From contig NZ_CP058907.1 of NCBI RefSeq assembly GCF_013415845.1, forward strand, positions 2,170,001 to 2,234,000: a stretch of 64,000 nucleotides of DNA. The letters are read 5' to 3'. Origin of the DNA: Rhodopseudomonas palustris. GTDB taxonomy: Bacteria; Pseudomonadota; Alphaproteobacteria; Rhizobiales; Xanthobacteraceae. The first letter of the stretch is position 1. Each line of letters opens with the position of its first letter. Positions 27,632-36,717 of the stretch are shown one piece after another. The translations under genes were made by a program, and so were the position numbers. The notes under the pieces are model-generated. The model was not told the origin of the DNA, made no database searches, and was given only the letters and a program-made list of their open reading frames with translations.

Positions 27632-28213
27632 GTGTTGCGTGGCACGTCCGTTGAAAGCTGGGCCGAATTCGTGAGCAGCGTCGACAAGTTTCTGAAGGTC
27701 ATGCGGGAGCATGACACCGCGACTGCGGCGCTAATCGCGTGGTGCCGGCGTCATCATCCTTATGAGGCCGAGGCGATCGCGATCACGCTGCTCGCCGACG
27801 AGGCGGTGGAGGCGGATTGCTACGATGGACCGTTACAGCCGCGGGCCGGCGAGACGTTGCGCCGCCGGCGGGTCTGGCTGCGCTGGGGTGATCGTGTGCT
27901 GTCGGAAGCCGAGAACTGGTACGTGCCGGAGCGGTTGCCGCCGGCCATGCGTGACGCGATTGCGGATGGTGTTCGGCCTTATGGCACGGTGGTGGCGAGC
28001 CTACGCCCGCAGCGGATCACCACCATTGCACTGCGCGCCGATAAGGCTGCCGACGATCGGGCTCAAGCCGAAGCGGTTCTGGCGCAGTTGGCCCGCACCG
28101 AGGGCTTCTCGCCGCCCGAGGCTTTCATGCTGCACATCCACGCGGTGATGATGGCGTCGGGAATCGTGCTGGCCGACCTGCGCGAGCACTATCGGCGGGA
28201 GCTGCTGCGTTAG
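27632..28213 (+). CDS. Hypothetical protein with chorismate lyase (UbiC)-like signature
   Basis: A frame of up to 193 residues; GTG at 27674 is an alternative start. The middle contains RRVWLRWGDRVLSEAENWYVPERLPPAMRDAI followed by RPYGTVVASLRPQR, resembling the pattern of UbiC and DUF98 chorismate lyase-like proteins (substrate-lid motif EAENWYVP...PFG.V). Overall similarity seems weak, so enzymatic function is uncertain. It could also be an unrelated protein with the same alpha/beta fold. It is convergent with serB, 24 bp apart. Confidence 0.5.
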   Translation: MLRGTSVESWAEFVSSVDKFLKVMREHDTATAALIAWCRRHHPYEAEAIAITLLADEAVEADCYDGPLQPRAGETLRRRRVWLRWGDRVLSEAENWYVPERLPPAMRDAIADGVRPYGTVVASLRPQRITTIALRADKAADDRAQAEAVLAQLARTEGFSPPEAFMLHIHAVMMASGIVLADLREHYRRELLR

Positions 28214-28237
28214 CCTGAGACCGAGACAGGGAAGGGA

Positions 28238-29131
28238 TCAGTCGGCGACGAATTCGTCGCGCCGATAGCCCTGCGCATAGAGCAGGGCAGTGAGGTCGCC
28301 GAAATCGATGCGGCCGTGGGCCGCTGCGGCGACCGCAGGCTTGGCGTGATACGCGATCCCGAGACCCGCGGCTTGGATCATGCCGAGATCGTTGGCGCCA
28401 TCGCCGACCACCAGTGTGTCGATCGCGTCGAGATCGTCGGCTTCGCGCAGCTCCAGCAGTGTCGCCAGCTTGGCGTCGCGGCCGAGGATCGGCTCGGCGA
28501 CGGTGCCGGTCAGCTTGCCGTCCTCGCTCAGGAGTTCGTTGGCGCGATGTTCGGCGAAGCCGAGCCGTTCGGCCACCACATGGGTGAACTGGGTGAAGCC
28601 GCCGGACACAAGGCAGGTGTAGGCGCCATTGGCGCGCATCGTCTGCACCACCGCGCGGCCGCCCGGCGTCAGCGTGATCCGGGTGTCGAGCACCTGGCCG
28701 ATCACGTCGAGCGGCAGGCCCTTGAGCAGCGCGACGCGCTCGCGCAGCGCTGGCTCGAATTCGATTTCGCCGCGCATCGCCCGCTCGGTGATCGCAGCAA
28801 CATGGTCCTTCAGCCCGACGAAGCCGGCCAGCTCGTCGATGCATTCCTGGCCGATCATGGTCGAATCCATGTCGGCGAGAAAAAGCTTCTTGCGCCGGGT
28901 CGCAGCAGGCTGCACCACGACATCGACCGGCAGGTCGCCGCGGGCGGCGCGTAGCCGGTCGGCGAGCACCAGGGGATCCTCGGTGCTGGCAAAGAAGATG
29001 TCGGCGGCGATCTCGTCGTGCAGCCAGACTGCTTCATTGGGCTGGGGCAGCACCGCACGCGCCCCCTCGATCACGGTCGAATCCAGCGCGGGATTGTTCG
29101 GATTGCAGATGAGCGTGGCGACGAGCGACAT
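28238..29131 (-). CDS. serB: Phosphoserine phosphatase
   Basis: The 297-residue HAD-family phosphatase has an N-terminal ACT-like part (residues 1-75), motif [14 protein letters not shown], motif [11 protein letters not shown] and motif [14 protein letters not shown]. It catalyses the last step of serine synthesis. ATG 29131 is favoured; the frame is open to 29299 but without conserved sequence. Its start codon interlocks with that of miaA on the other strand. Confidence 0.95.
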   Translation of the reverse strand: MSLVATLICNPNNPALDSTVIEGARAVLPQPNEAVWLHDEIAADIFFASTEDPLVLADRLRAARGDLPVDVVVQPAATRRKKLFLADMDSTMIGQECIDELAGFVGLKDHVAAITERAMRGEIEFEPALRERVALLKGLPLDVIGQVLDTRITLTPGGRAVVQTMRANGAYTCLVSGGFTQFTHVVAERLGFAEHRANELLSEDGKLTGTVAEPILGRDAKLATLLELREADDLDAIDTLVVGDGANDLGMIQAAGLGIAYHAKPAVAAAAHGRIDFGDLTALLYAQGYRRDEFVAD

Positions 29132-30080
29132 GACAGCGGAAGGTCCGGAACGGCACGGCCGGCGGCCGGCGGCCGTGCTTATCGCAGGGCCGACCGCCAG
29201 CGGCAAGTCGGCCTTGGCACTGAAGCTGGCGCAAGCGAGCGGCGGCACCGTCATCAACACCGATTCGATGCAGGTGTATCGCGACCTTCGCATCATCACC
29301 GCCCGGCCGACACCGGATGAGGAGGCACTGGCCCCGCATCGCCTTTACGGCACGGTCGATGCCGCGGTGAATTTCTCAGCCGGAGCTTATGTCGAAGCGG
29401 CGGCTGCGGCGCTGGCGGACGCGCGCGCGGCCGGGCGGCTGCCGATCCTGATCGGCGGGACCGGGCTGTATTTCAAGGCGCTGACACGGGGACTTTCGGC
29501 GGTGCCGCCGGTCCCCGCCGAGGTCCGCGACGCGGTGCGGCTGCGGCTCGACCGGGACGGGGTGCAGGCGTTGCATGTGGAGCTGGCCGGCCACGATCCG
29601 GAGGCGGCGGCGCGGCTGGCGCCGGCCGATCGGACGCGAATCGCCCGCGCGCTGGAGGTGGTGCTGGCGACCGGTCGGCCATTGGCCGACTGGCACCAGC
29701 AGACCTCGCCGCCGCTGCTGCCGCCGGATGATGTGGTGGCGGTATTCTTGGCCCCGGATCGCGAGACGCTCTACGCGCGGATCGACTCTCGATTCGCTGC
29801 GATGCTGCAGGGCGGGGCACTGGACGAGGTCGCCGCGTTGGCCGAACGCCGACTCGATCCGCTGCTGCCGGCAATGAAAGCTCACGGTGTGCCGGCACTG
29901 ATCCGGCACTTGCGCGGCGAGATCACTTTGGAAGAAGCGGCTTCGATCGGCGCTGCCGATACCCGGCATTATGCCAAGCGGCAGTTCACCTGGTTTCGGC
30001 ATCAACTGCCGGAGTTCAAATGGGTGAGGCCGGAGGAGGCGGACGCATTCCTGAACACTGTGGTTCCGGCGCGCGCGTGA
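29130..30080 (+). CDS. miaA: tRNA dimethylallyltransferase
   Basis: The 316-residue enzyme has the P-loop [16 protein letters not shown], the conserved [11 protein letters not shown], the [14 protein letters not shown] segment, and the C-terminal [16 protein letters not shown]. It adds the isopentenyl group to A37 of tRNAs reading UNN codons. Its ATG begins one base inside the serB start (shared CATG), so the two genes are divergently transcribed with no intergenic space; promoters must lie inside the opposing coding regions. Confidence 0.95.
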   Translation: MTAEGPERHGRRPAAVLIAGPTASGKSALALKLAQASGGTVINTDSMQVYRDLRIITARPTPDEEALAPHRLYGTVDAAVNFSAGAYVEAAAAALADARAAGRLPILIGGTGLYFKALTRGLSAVPPVPAEVRDAVRLRLDRDGVQALHVELAGHDPEAAARLAPADRTRIARALEVVLATGRPLADWHQQTSPPLLPPDDVVAVFLAPDRETLYARIDSRFAAMLQGGALDEVAALAERRLDPLLPAMKAHGVPALIRHLRGEITLEEAASIGAADTRHYAKRQFTWFRHQLPEFKWVRPEEADAFLNTVVPARA

Positions 30081-30182
30081 CGCGCGTGCCGCGGCGCTCG
30101 CAGCATGCCGCCTGCCTGTTATTACCTCTCGCGACCGCCCTGGAATCCGGCTAAGGTTTGATCCGTACGGGTCTTCTCCACC

Positions 30183-30210
30183 TTGACATTCAGGGTTTGA
30201 GGGGTATGGT
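30183..30210 (+). promoter_or_regulatory. Promoter of the ilvB leader
   Basis: A strong -35 element TTGACA (30183-30188) and a -10-like TATGGT (30205-30210) are separated by 16 bp. Transcription from about 30217 would place the leader peptide ATG about 28 bases into the RNA, a normal distance for an attenuation leader. Confidence 0.6.
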
Positions 30211-30244
30211 CCGCGCGCAACCTTTGGGAAGCCGAGCCGGCCAC

Positions 30245-30310
30245 ATGCGACACAAAATTTCCGACCTGCTTCTCGTCATCGTACCCAGGCGCACCGCCGG
30301 GGGTGGATAG
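30245..30310 (+). CDS. ilvB leader peptide (branched-chain amino acid attenuation)
   Basis: A 21-codon frame starting ATG 30245 encodes MRHKISDLLLVIVPRRTAGGG and stops at TAG 30310. Six consecutive codons specify Leu-Leu-Leu-Val-Ile-Val, the three end-product amino acids of the pathway. RNA hairpins follow: GGGGTGGA (30300-30307) with TCCACCCC (30313-30320), GCGCACCG (30289-30296) with CGGTGCGC (30330-30337), then the terminator. Stalling at these codons when charged Leu, Val or Ile tRNA is scarce would change RNA folding and allow readthrough into ilvB. Confidence 0.82.
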   Translation: MRHKISDLLLVIVPRRTAGGG

Positions 30311-30339
30311 ACTCCACCCCGCGAACGGACGGTGCGCTG

Positions 30340-30363
30340 AGGGCCTTCGACGGGCCCTTTTTT
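30340..30363 (+). terminator. Rho-independent attenuator terminator before ilvB
   Basis: AGGGCC (30340-30345) pairs with GGCCCT (30353-30358) around a 7-base loop, followed by a run of T to 30363. It lies between the leader peptide stop and the ilvB start at 30446 and is the expected termination switch of an ilv attenuator. Confidence 0.85.
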
Positions 30364-30445
30364 ATTGCCTGAACACGGTTCTCCTGAATCGAGCTTGTCC
30401 GAACCACCCGAACGTCAGCGCCAGAGGCGCATCCGGAGCCTAAAC

Positions 30446-32224
30446 ATGAGCGACAGCAACAGCCACGATCCGAACCAGATGACCGGTGCGGCGATGATCG
30501 TCCGCGCGATTAAGGATCACGGTGTCGAGCACATCTTCGGCTATCCGGGCGGCGCGGTACTTCCGATCTACGACGAGATCTTCCAGCAGTCTGACGTCCA
30601 GCACATCCTGGTCCGGCACGAGCAGGGCGCCGGCCACGCGGCCGAAGGCTATGCGCGCTCGACCGGCAAGCCGGGTGTGGTGCTGGTGACCTCTGGCCCG
30701 GGCGCAACCAACATGGTGACCCCGCTCGCCGACGCGCTGATGGACTCAATCCCGCTGGTGTGCATCACCGGCCAGGTGCCGACCCATCTGATCGGCAACG
30801 ACGCCTTCCAGGAGTGCGACACCGTCGGCATCACCCGGCCGTGCACCAAGCACAACTGGCTGGTGCGCCGGATCGAGGATCTGGCCAAGGTGCTGCACGA
30901 GGCGTTCTACGTCGCGACCAGCGGCCGTCCGGGTCCGGTGGTCGTCGACGTGCCGAAGGACGTGCAGTTCGCCACCGGCACCTATCATCCGCCGCGCAAG
31001 GCCGACGTCCACGTCTCCTACGTGCCGAACAAGAAGGGCGATCCCGCCCAGATCCGTAAGGCCGTTGCGCTGCTGGCCAATGCCAAGCGGCCGGTGATCT
31101 ATTCAGGCGGCGGCGTGATCAACTCGGGCCCCGAAGCGTCGCGGCTGCTGCGTGAGCTGGTGGAGATCACCGATTTCCCGATCACCTCGACGCTGATGGG
31201 TCTCGGCGCGTATCCGGCCTCGGGCAAGAACTGGCTCGGCATGCTGGGCATGCACGGCACCTACGAAGCCAACATGACGATGCACGATTGCGACGTCATG
31301 CTGTGCATCGGCGCGCGGTTCGACGACCGTATCACCGGCCGCACCGACGCGTTCGCACCGAACGCTAAGAAGATCCACATCGACATCGATCCGTCGTCGA
31401 TCAACAAGAACATCCGGGTCGACGTGCCGATCATCGGCGACGTCGCCACCGTGCTCGCCGACCTGCTGAGTGCGTTCAAGGCCGAAGCCAAGAAGCCGGA
31501 CATCAAGCCGTGGTGGCAGCAGGTCGCGACCTGGCGCGCGCGCAATTCGCTTGCCTATAAGAAGAACAACGACGTCATCATGCCGCAATACGCGATCCAG
31601 CGGCTGTACGAGGCGACCCGCGGCCGTGATACCTACATCACGACCGAAGTCGGTCAGCATCAGATGTGGGCGGCGCAGTTCTACGGCTTCGAACAGCCGA
31701 AGCGTTGGATGACCTCGGGCGGCCTCGGCACCATGGGCTACGGCCTGCCGGCGGCGCTCGGCGTGCAGGTGGCGCATCCGGGCAGCCTCGTCATCGACAT
31801 CGCCGGCGACGCCTCGGTGCAGATGACGATCCAGGAGATGGCGACGGCAGTGCAGTACGAGCTGCCGATCAAGATCTTCATCTTGAACAACCAGTACATG
31901 GGCATGGTGCGCCAGTGGCAGCAGCTGCTGCACGGCAACCGGCTGTCGCATTCCTACACCGAGGCGATGCCCGACTTCGTCAAGCTGGCTGAAGCTTACG
32001 GCGCGGTCGGCATGCAGGTTGTCAAACCGTCCGATCTCGACGGCGCGATCCAGGACATGATCAAGGTGAACAAGCCGGTGCTGTTCGACTGCCGCGTCGC
32101 CGCGCTGGAGAACTGCTTCCCGATGATTCCGTCGGGCAAGGCGCACAACGAAATGCTGTTGCCGGCCGAAGCCACCGACGAAGCCACCGCAGCCGCCTTC
32201 GCTGGCGGCAAGGCGCTGGTGTGA
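30446..32224 (+). CDS. ilvB: Acetolactate synthase, large (catalytic) subunit
   Basis: The 592-residue ThDP enzyme shows GYPGGAVLPIYDEIF, the catalytic Glu in VRHEQGAGHAAEGYARSTGKPGV, the FAD-binding middle domain, and the ThDP motif GDASVQMTIQEMATAVQYELPIKIFILNN. It joins two pyruvates, or pyruvate and 2-oxobutyrate, as the first step of Val/Leu/Ile synthesis. ATG 30446 is the family-like start. Expression is probably set by the leader and terminator upstream. The regulatory subunit gene ilvH follows. Confidence 0.96.
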   Translation: MSDSNSHDPNQMTGAAMIVRAIKDHGVEHIFGYPGGAVLPIYDEIFQQSDVQHILVRHEQGAGHAAEGYARSTGKPGVVLVTSGPGATNMVTPLADALMDSIPLVCITGQVPTHLIGNDAFQECDTVGITRPCTKHNWLVRRIEDLAKVLHEAFYVATSGRPGPVVVDVPKDVQFATGTYHPPRKADVHVSYVPNKKGDPAQIRKAVALLANAKRPVIYSGGGVINSGPEASRLLRELVEITDFPITSTLMGLGAYPASGKNWLGMLGMHGTYEANMTMHDCDVMLCIGARFDDRITGRTDAFAPNAKKIHIDIDPSSINKNIRVDVPIIGDVATVLADLLSAFKAEAKKPDIKPWWQQVATWRARNSLAYKKNNDVIMPQYAIQRLYEATRGRDTYITTEVGQHQMWAAQFYGFEQPKRWMTSGGLGTMGYGLPAALGVQVAHPGSLVIDIAGDASVQMTIQEMATAVQYELPIKIFILNNQYMGMVRQWQQLLHGNRLSHSYTEAMPDFVKLAEAYGAVGMQVVKPSDLDGAIQDMIKVNKPVLFDCRVAALENCFPMIPSGKAHNEMLLPAEATDEATAAAFAGGKALV

Positions 32225-32249
32225 TCCAAGGCGCTTGCTTCAAGAACGA

Positions 32250-32319
32250 CGTCATGCGCGGGCGTGACCCGCGCATCCATCGATTTCCGCTCATTGCCGG
32301 GTCGAGCCCGACAATGACG
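32250..32319. repeat. Dispersed palindromic repeat between ilvB and ilvH
   Basis: This 70-bp unit begins CGTCAT and ends ATGACG. It contains two hairpins: ATGCGCGGG/CCCGCGCAT and CATTGCCGGG/CCCGACAATG. A related single-hairpin unit is at 46816-46846. Such CGTCAT-GGCCGGG elements are frequent in Bradyrhizobium and Rhodopseudomonas genomes. Here it may stabilise or attenuate the ilvBH transcript. Confidence 0.75.
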
Positions 32320-32355
32320 CTCACTGACAATTCAGCTCAAACCTGAGAGCACGAC

Positions 32356-32898
32356 ATGACCCAGCCCGCATCCGCTTACTTCATGGAAGAGCGCCACGAT
32401 CCGAACGAGACTCACACGCTGTCGGTGATCGTGCAGAACGAGCCCGGCGTTCTGGCCCGGGTGATCGGGCTGTTCTCGGGCCGTGGCTACAACATCGAAA
32501 GCCTCACGGTGTCGGAGACAGAGGCGCAGAAGCACCTGTCCCGCATCACCATCGTCACCACTGGCACGCCGATGGTGATCCAGCAAATCAAGAACCAGCT
32601 CGACCGCATGGTCCCGGTGTATCGCGTCGTCGACATGACGTTAAGCGGCCGCTCGATCGAGCGCGAGCTGGCGATGGTCAAGCTTCGGGGCGTCGGCGAC
32701 CATCGCGTCGAATCGCTGCGGCTTGCGGAAGCCTTCCGCGCCCGGGTGATCGACGCCTCGACCGAGAGCTTCGTGTTCGAGATCACCGGCAACTCGTCGA
32801 AGATCAATCAGTTCATCGAGCTGATGCGCCCGCTGGGCCTGGTCGAAGTGGTGCGCACCGGCGTCGCCGCGATCGGCCGCGGCGCGGAGGGGATGTAA
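32356..32898 (+). CDS. ilvH: Acetolactate synthase, small (regulatory) subunit
   Basis: The 180-residue protein has the N-terminal ACT domain HTLSVIVQNEPGVLARVIGLFSGRGYNIESLTV and the C-terminal ALS small-subunit domain. It binds valine and confers feedback inhibition on IlvB. It is 131 bp behind ilvB, with a palindromic repeat in between. Confidence 0.96.
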   Translation: MTQPASAYFMEERHDPNETHTLSVIVQNEPGVLARVIGLFSGRGYNIESLTVSETEAQKHLSRITIVTTGTPMVIQQIKNQLDRMVPVYRVVDMTLSGRSIERELAMVKLRGVGDHRVESLRLAEAFRARVIDASTESFVFEITGNSSKINQFIELMRPLGLVEVVRTGVAAIGRGAEGM

Positions 32899-32901
32899 CA
32901 G

Positions 32902-33300
32902 CTACGCCGCGATCGCCTCGGCGATCTGTTCGAGCGGATGGTTGGTGAGATCCTTCGCCAGTGAGCGGATCAGCGAGGCCTCGACGGTCTTGTGCAGGAT
33001 CGGCCGCATCTGGCCGAGCGTCTGCGGATCCGCGACCAGCACGAGCTGATCGAACTCGCCGTCGAGCTTCATCTTGTTCAGCGTGTTGGTGAGCTGCTTG
33101 GCGAAGGTCGCTTCGTCGGTCTGACTCTGGCTCTGCTCCTCGGGGCGCGAGCCCGACGGGCCGTCGTTGTCCAGATTGGTCGGCTCGAGCTTGCGCTCCT
33201 GGCGCAACGTCACGTCGGCCGGCTTGCCGGTGTTGCGCAGCAGCAGGGCGCCGCGGCCATCAGCGACGACGACGAGCGTGTTGTGCGGAATCAGCGTCAT
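32902..33300 (-). CDS. Host-attachment-family protein (AtsE-like)
   Basis: A 132-residue protein with the pattern of the Host_attach family: VVVADGRGALLLRNTGK at the start and FDQLVLVADPQTLGQMRPIL plus a C-terminal helix ending in HPLEQIAEAI. The family was named after a plant-attachment gene of Azospirillum/Agrobacterium, and its biochemistry is unknown; the fold resembles eRF1-like domain proteins. The start at 33300 has AAAGGA 10 bases upstream. It is convergent with ilvH, 3 bp apart. Confidence 0.8.
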   Translation of the reverse strand: MTLIPHNTLVVVADGRGALLLRNTGKPADVTLRQERKLEPTNLDNDGPSGSRPEEQSQSQTDEATFAKQLTNTLNKMKLDGEFDQLVLVADPQTLGQMRPILHKTVEASLIRSLAKDLTNHPLEQIAEAIAA

Positions 33301-33511
33301 ATCCGGATCGTCCTTTCGATAGCAGCGCCCGGCGCGGCTATTGGCCGGGCGTCCATTCGGCAACGGGATGTGCCGATGTTTCGTTCCCGGCTGCGGCATC
33401 GTTGCGCGGGATACAGCTCCGCGTGCGAGGCGGGTTACCGGGTGCGGACGGATCAGCTACGACCCGGGCAATGCGGCGCGATAGGTGCCGGACGAGGGGA
33501 CGGAAACGACG

Positions 33512-34387
33512 ATGAAGCCCGCCGACACGGCGCTCGCGGTTCTGGTGGCAGTGATCTGGGGCCTCGGCTTCGTGTTCACACGCTACGCGCTGACCGAGAT
33601 GTCGCCGTCGCTGCTCAATCTGCTGCGCTTCGCCATCACGGCGCTGCCGTGCCTGCTGCTGCCGCGGCCGAAGCTGGCGTGGCCGGTGTGGATCGGGATC
33701 AGCCTGCTGCTGGTGTGGCAATATCTCACCCAGACCTACGGCATCGCCCACGGCGTGCCGGCCGGATTGACCGCCGTGATCGTCCAGAGCCAGGCGCTGT
33801 TTACGGTGGGGTTCGCGGCGCTTTTGCTCGGCGAGCGTCCGACCGGAGCGCAACTGAGCGGCATCGCGGTCGCTGCCTGCGGCCTGCTGATGATCTGTTT
33901 GACCGTCGGCTACGACTTCACCGTGCTGGCGTTCGCCGTGACGATGACCGCCCCGATCAGCTTCGCCTTCACCAATCTCTTGCTGCGCCGCGCCCGCGAT
34001 GTGCCGATGCTCGACCTGTTCGCCTGGATCAGCCTGGCGTCGCTGCCGCCGCTTGCCTTGGCGGCCTGGGTCAGCGATGGCGTCCCGGCCATCCTTCAGT
34101 CGCTGACGCATCTGTCGCCCGGCGTGATGGGCGCGATGCTGGCGCTGTCGATCGGCTCGACCACCATCGGCTATTGGATCTGGGGACGGCTGCTGCACGC
34201 TTACAGCGCCGCGCAGGTGGTGCCTTTTGCATTGCTGGTGCCGTTCATCGGGGCGGGGGCGTCGAGCCTGGTGTTCGGGGAGACGTTTGGCCCGCTGCGG
34301 CTCGCCGGGATGCTGATCGTGGTCGCGGGCCTCGCCATCATGCTGCTGTTCGGCCGGGCCCGGCCGCCGCTGCCGGAGGTGGGTTGA
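33512..34387 (+). CDS. EamA-family (DMT superfamily) transporter
   Basis: The 291-residue protein has ten predicted membrane helices in two EamA repeats. It starts MKPADTALAVLVAVIWGLGFVFTRYAL and has the conserved Pro-containing helix ends of the drug/metabolite transporter superfamily (RhaT/YdcZ/EamA). Members export amino acids or other metabolites; the substrate cannot be told. It is a single gene located between ilvH and ilvC, but is not known to be part of the pathway. Confidence 0.85.
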   Translation: MKPADTALAVLVAVIWGLGFVFTRYALTEMSPSLLNLLRFAITALPCLLLPRPKLAWPVWIGISLLLVWQYLTQTYGIAHGVPAGLTAVIVQSQALFTVGFAALLLGERPTGAQLSGIAVAACGLLMICLTVGYDFTVLAFAVTMTAPISFAFTNLLLRRARDVPMLDLFAWISLASLPPLALAAWVSDGVPAILQSLTHLSPGVMGAMLALSIGSTTIGYWIWGRLLHAYSAAQVVPFALLVPFIGAGASSLVFGETFGPLRLAGMLIVVAGLAIMLLFGRARPPLPEVG

Positions 34388-34446
34388 GGGGCACCGAAAG
34401 TCGTAAAAGGCGGGTTTTCCGGAACGCGGCAGCCATGCTGTCCTAA

Positions 34447-35601
<1,155 letters not shown>

Positions 35602-35612
35602 GCTGGGTAGTT

Positions 35613-35746
35613 ACCTCTCCCCGCGTGCGGGGAGAGGTCGGATTGCGCAGCAATCCGGGTGAGGGGGCGTTTCAACGCGGCCGAGACTCCGTGCCCGCGT
35701 TGCCCCTCACCCCAACCCTCTCCCCGCAAGAGCGGGGCGAGGGAGA
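35613..35746. repeat. Dispersed repeat with CTCTCCCCGC hairpins behind ilvC
   Basis: The stretch has two strong inverted repeats. ACCTCTCCCCGC pairs with GCGGGGAGAGGT (35613-35638), and the CCCTCTCCCCGC/GCGGGGCGAGGG block is near 35717-35746. A rhizobial-type linker (GATTGCGCAGCAATCCGGGTGAGG) lies between them. A related block is at 44020-44156. It looks like a dispersed non-coding repeat family; it may also terminate ilvC transcripts. Confidence 0.75.
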
Positions 35747-35787
35747 TCGCTGTGCTCGGCGCTGGGCTTCCAGCTACAGCCAATGCG

Positions 35788-35818
35788 AACGGGATCGCGG
35801 TGACGCGGTCCCGTTTTT
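35788..35818 (+). terminator. Rho-independent terminator (copy 1 of a 31-bp duplicated hairpin)
   Basis: AACGGGATCGCG pairs with CGCGGTCCCGTT (one G-T wobble) around a GTGA tetraloop, followed by TTTTT. It lies 187 bp after ilvC and before the FadR-type regulator. The same 31 bases occur at 37996-38026. Confidence 0.8.
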
Positions 35819-35859
35819 CGTTTGGTGCCGGTGCAATCCGCCGCAGCCCTGCTTGCTTG

Positions 35860-35876
35860 ATCTGGTCTGACCAGAT
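35860..35876. promoter_or_regulatory. GntR/FadR-type operator before the regulator gene
   Basis: A perfect 17-bp palindrome ATCTGGTC-T-GACCAGAT sits 14 bp upstream of the regulator ATG. Its core TGGTCTGACCA fits the FadR-subfamily consensus TNGTNNNACNA. This place suggests autoregulation. No second copy was seen before the neighbouring binding-protein gene. Confidence 0.7.
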
Positions 35877-35890
35877 TGGTAGGGTCAGTC

Positions 35891-36619
35891 ATGGCGATCC
35901 CGCTCAGTTCCGAGACCTCGCACACGGTCCGCAAGACGTTGGAGTTCGTGCAGCATCATCGGCTCGCGAAGGGCGACCGGCTGCCGTCGGAACGGGAGCT
36001 GTCGGAGCGGTTCGGGGTGGCGCGCAGCTCGGTGCGGGAGGCGCTGGCTGTGCTGGATGCGATGCGCATCACCGAGCGCCGGCCGAAATCGGGTATCTAC
36101 CTGCGCAACGCCGTCGAGGATGGCGGGCTGGATGCGCTGGTGTTGCAGGCCGATCTCGGCCTGACCTTCGATCCGCAAGTGACGCGCGACGTCACCGAAG
36201 CACGAATTATCTGCGAGGAGCAGGCGCTGCGGCTTGCCTGCCGGCGGCGGACCGACGCCGATCTCTCCAAGCTCCATCAAACACTGCAGGCCTACGCGGC
36301 GACGATCCAGGCCGGCGGCGATCTGGCCGAAGCCGATGTCGAATTCCATCTCGTGATGGTCGCCGCCGGCCAGAATCGCATTCTGGTGCGCACGCTGACG
36401 CCACTGATGTTGATGAGCCGGCGCTGGCGGGAGCGCTACTTCGAGTCTGACGCGATCCGCCGCCGGTCGCTCGACGATCATCGCGCTTTCGTTGCTGCGA
36501 TCGAGGCGCGTGACGAAGCCGCCGCCGCCACACTGGTGCGTCGCCACGTCGAGACCGCCGCCGCCGACGTGCGGGCGCTCGCCGAGCAGGGTGGCACAGC
36601 CACCACGAATACCACCTGA
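35891..36619 (+). CDS. FadR/GntR-family transcriptional regulator (FCD domain)
   Basis: The 242-residue protein has an N-terminal winged helix with the GntR signature LPSERELSERFGVARSSVREAL and a C-terminal FCD domain. In the FCD domain EFHLVMVAAGQN, DDHRAFVAAI and RRHVE supply the metal-binding His/Asp ligands. FCD regulators sense carboxylic acids. ATG 35891 follows the palindromic operator; an upstream TTG lies inside that operator and is less likely. It probably controls the adjacent binding-protein gene, an inference from proximity. Confidence 0.9.
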   Translation: MAIPLSSETSHTVRKTLEFVQHHRLAKGDRLPSERELSERFGVARSSVREALAVLDAMRITERRPKSGIYLRNAVEDGGLDALVLQADLGLTFDPQVTRDVTEARIICEEQALRLACRRRTDADLSKLHQTLQAYAATIQAGGDLAEADVEFHLVMVAAGQNRILVRTLTPLMLMSRRWRERYFESDAIRRRSLDDHRAFVAAIEARDEAAAATLVRRHVETAAADVRALAEQGGTATTNTT

Positions 36620-36717
36620 AACACGCGCGTCCCTGACGCGCCACAACAGCCCCGGTCAACGGGAGAGCTTCGCGCGGCGTCTGCCGTATCGAGGAAACGC
36701 AAGAAGAAGGATCAAAA

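Noticed and set aside
35613..35746. CRISPR-like appearance of the repeated CTCTCCCCGC blocks
   Set aside because: There are only two paired blocks, no regular spacers and no cas genes; a dispersed palindromic repeat fits better.
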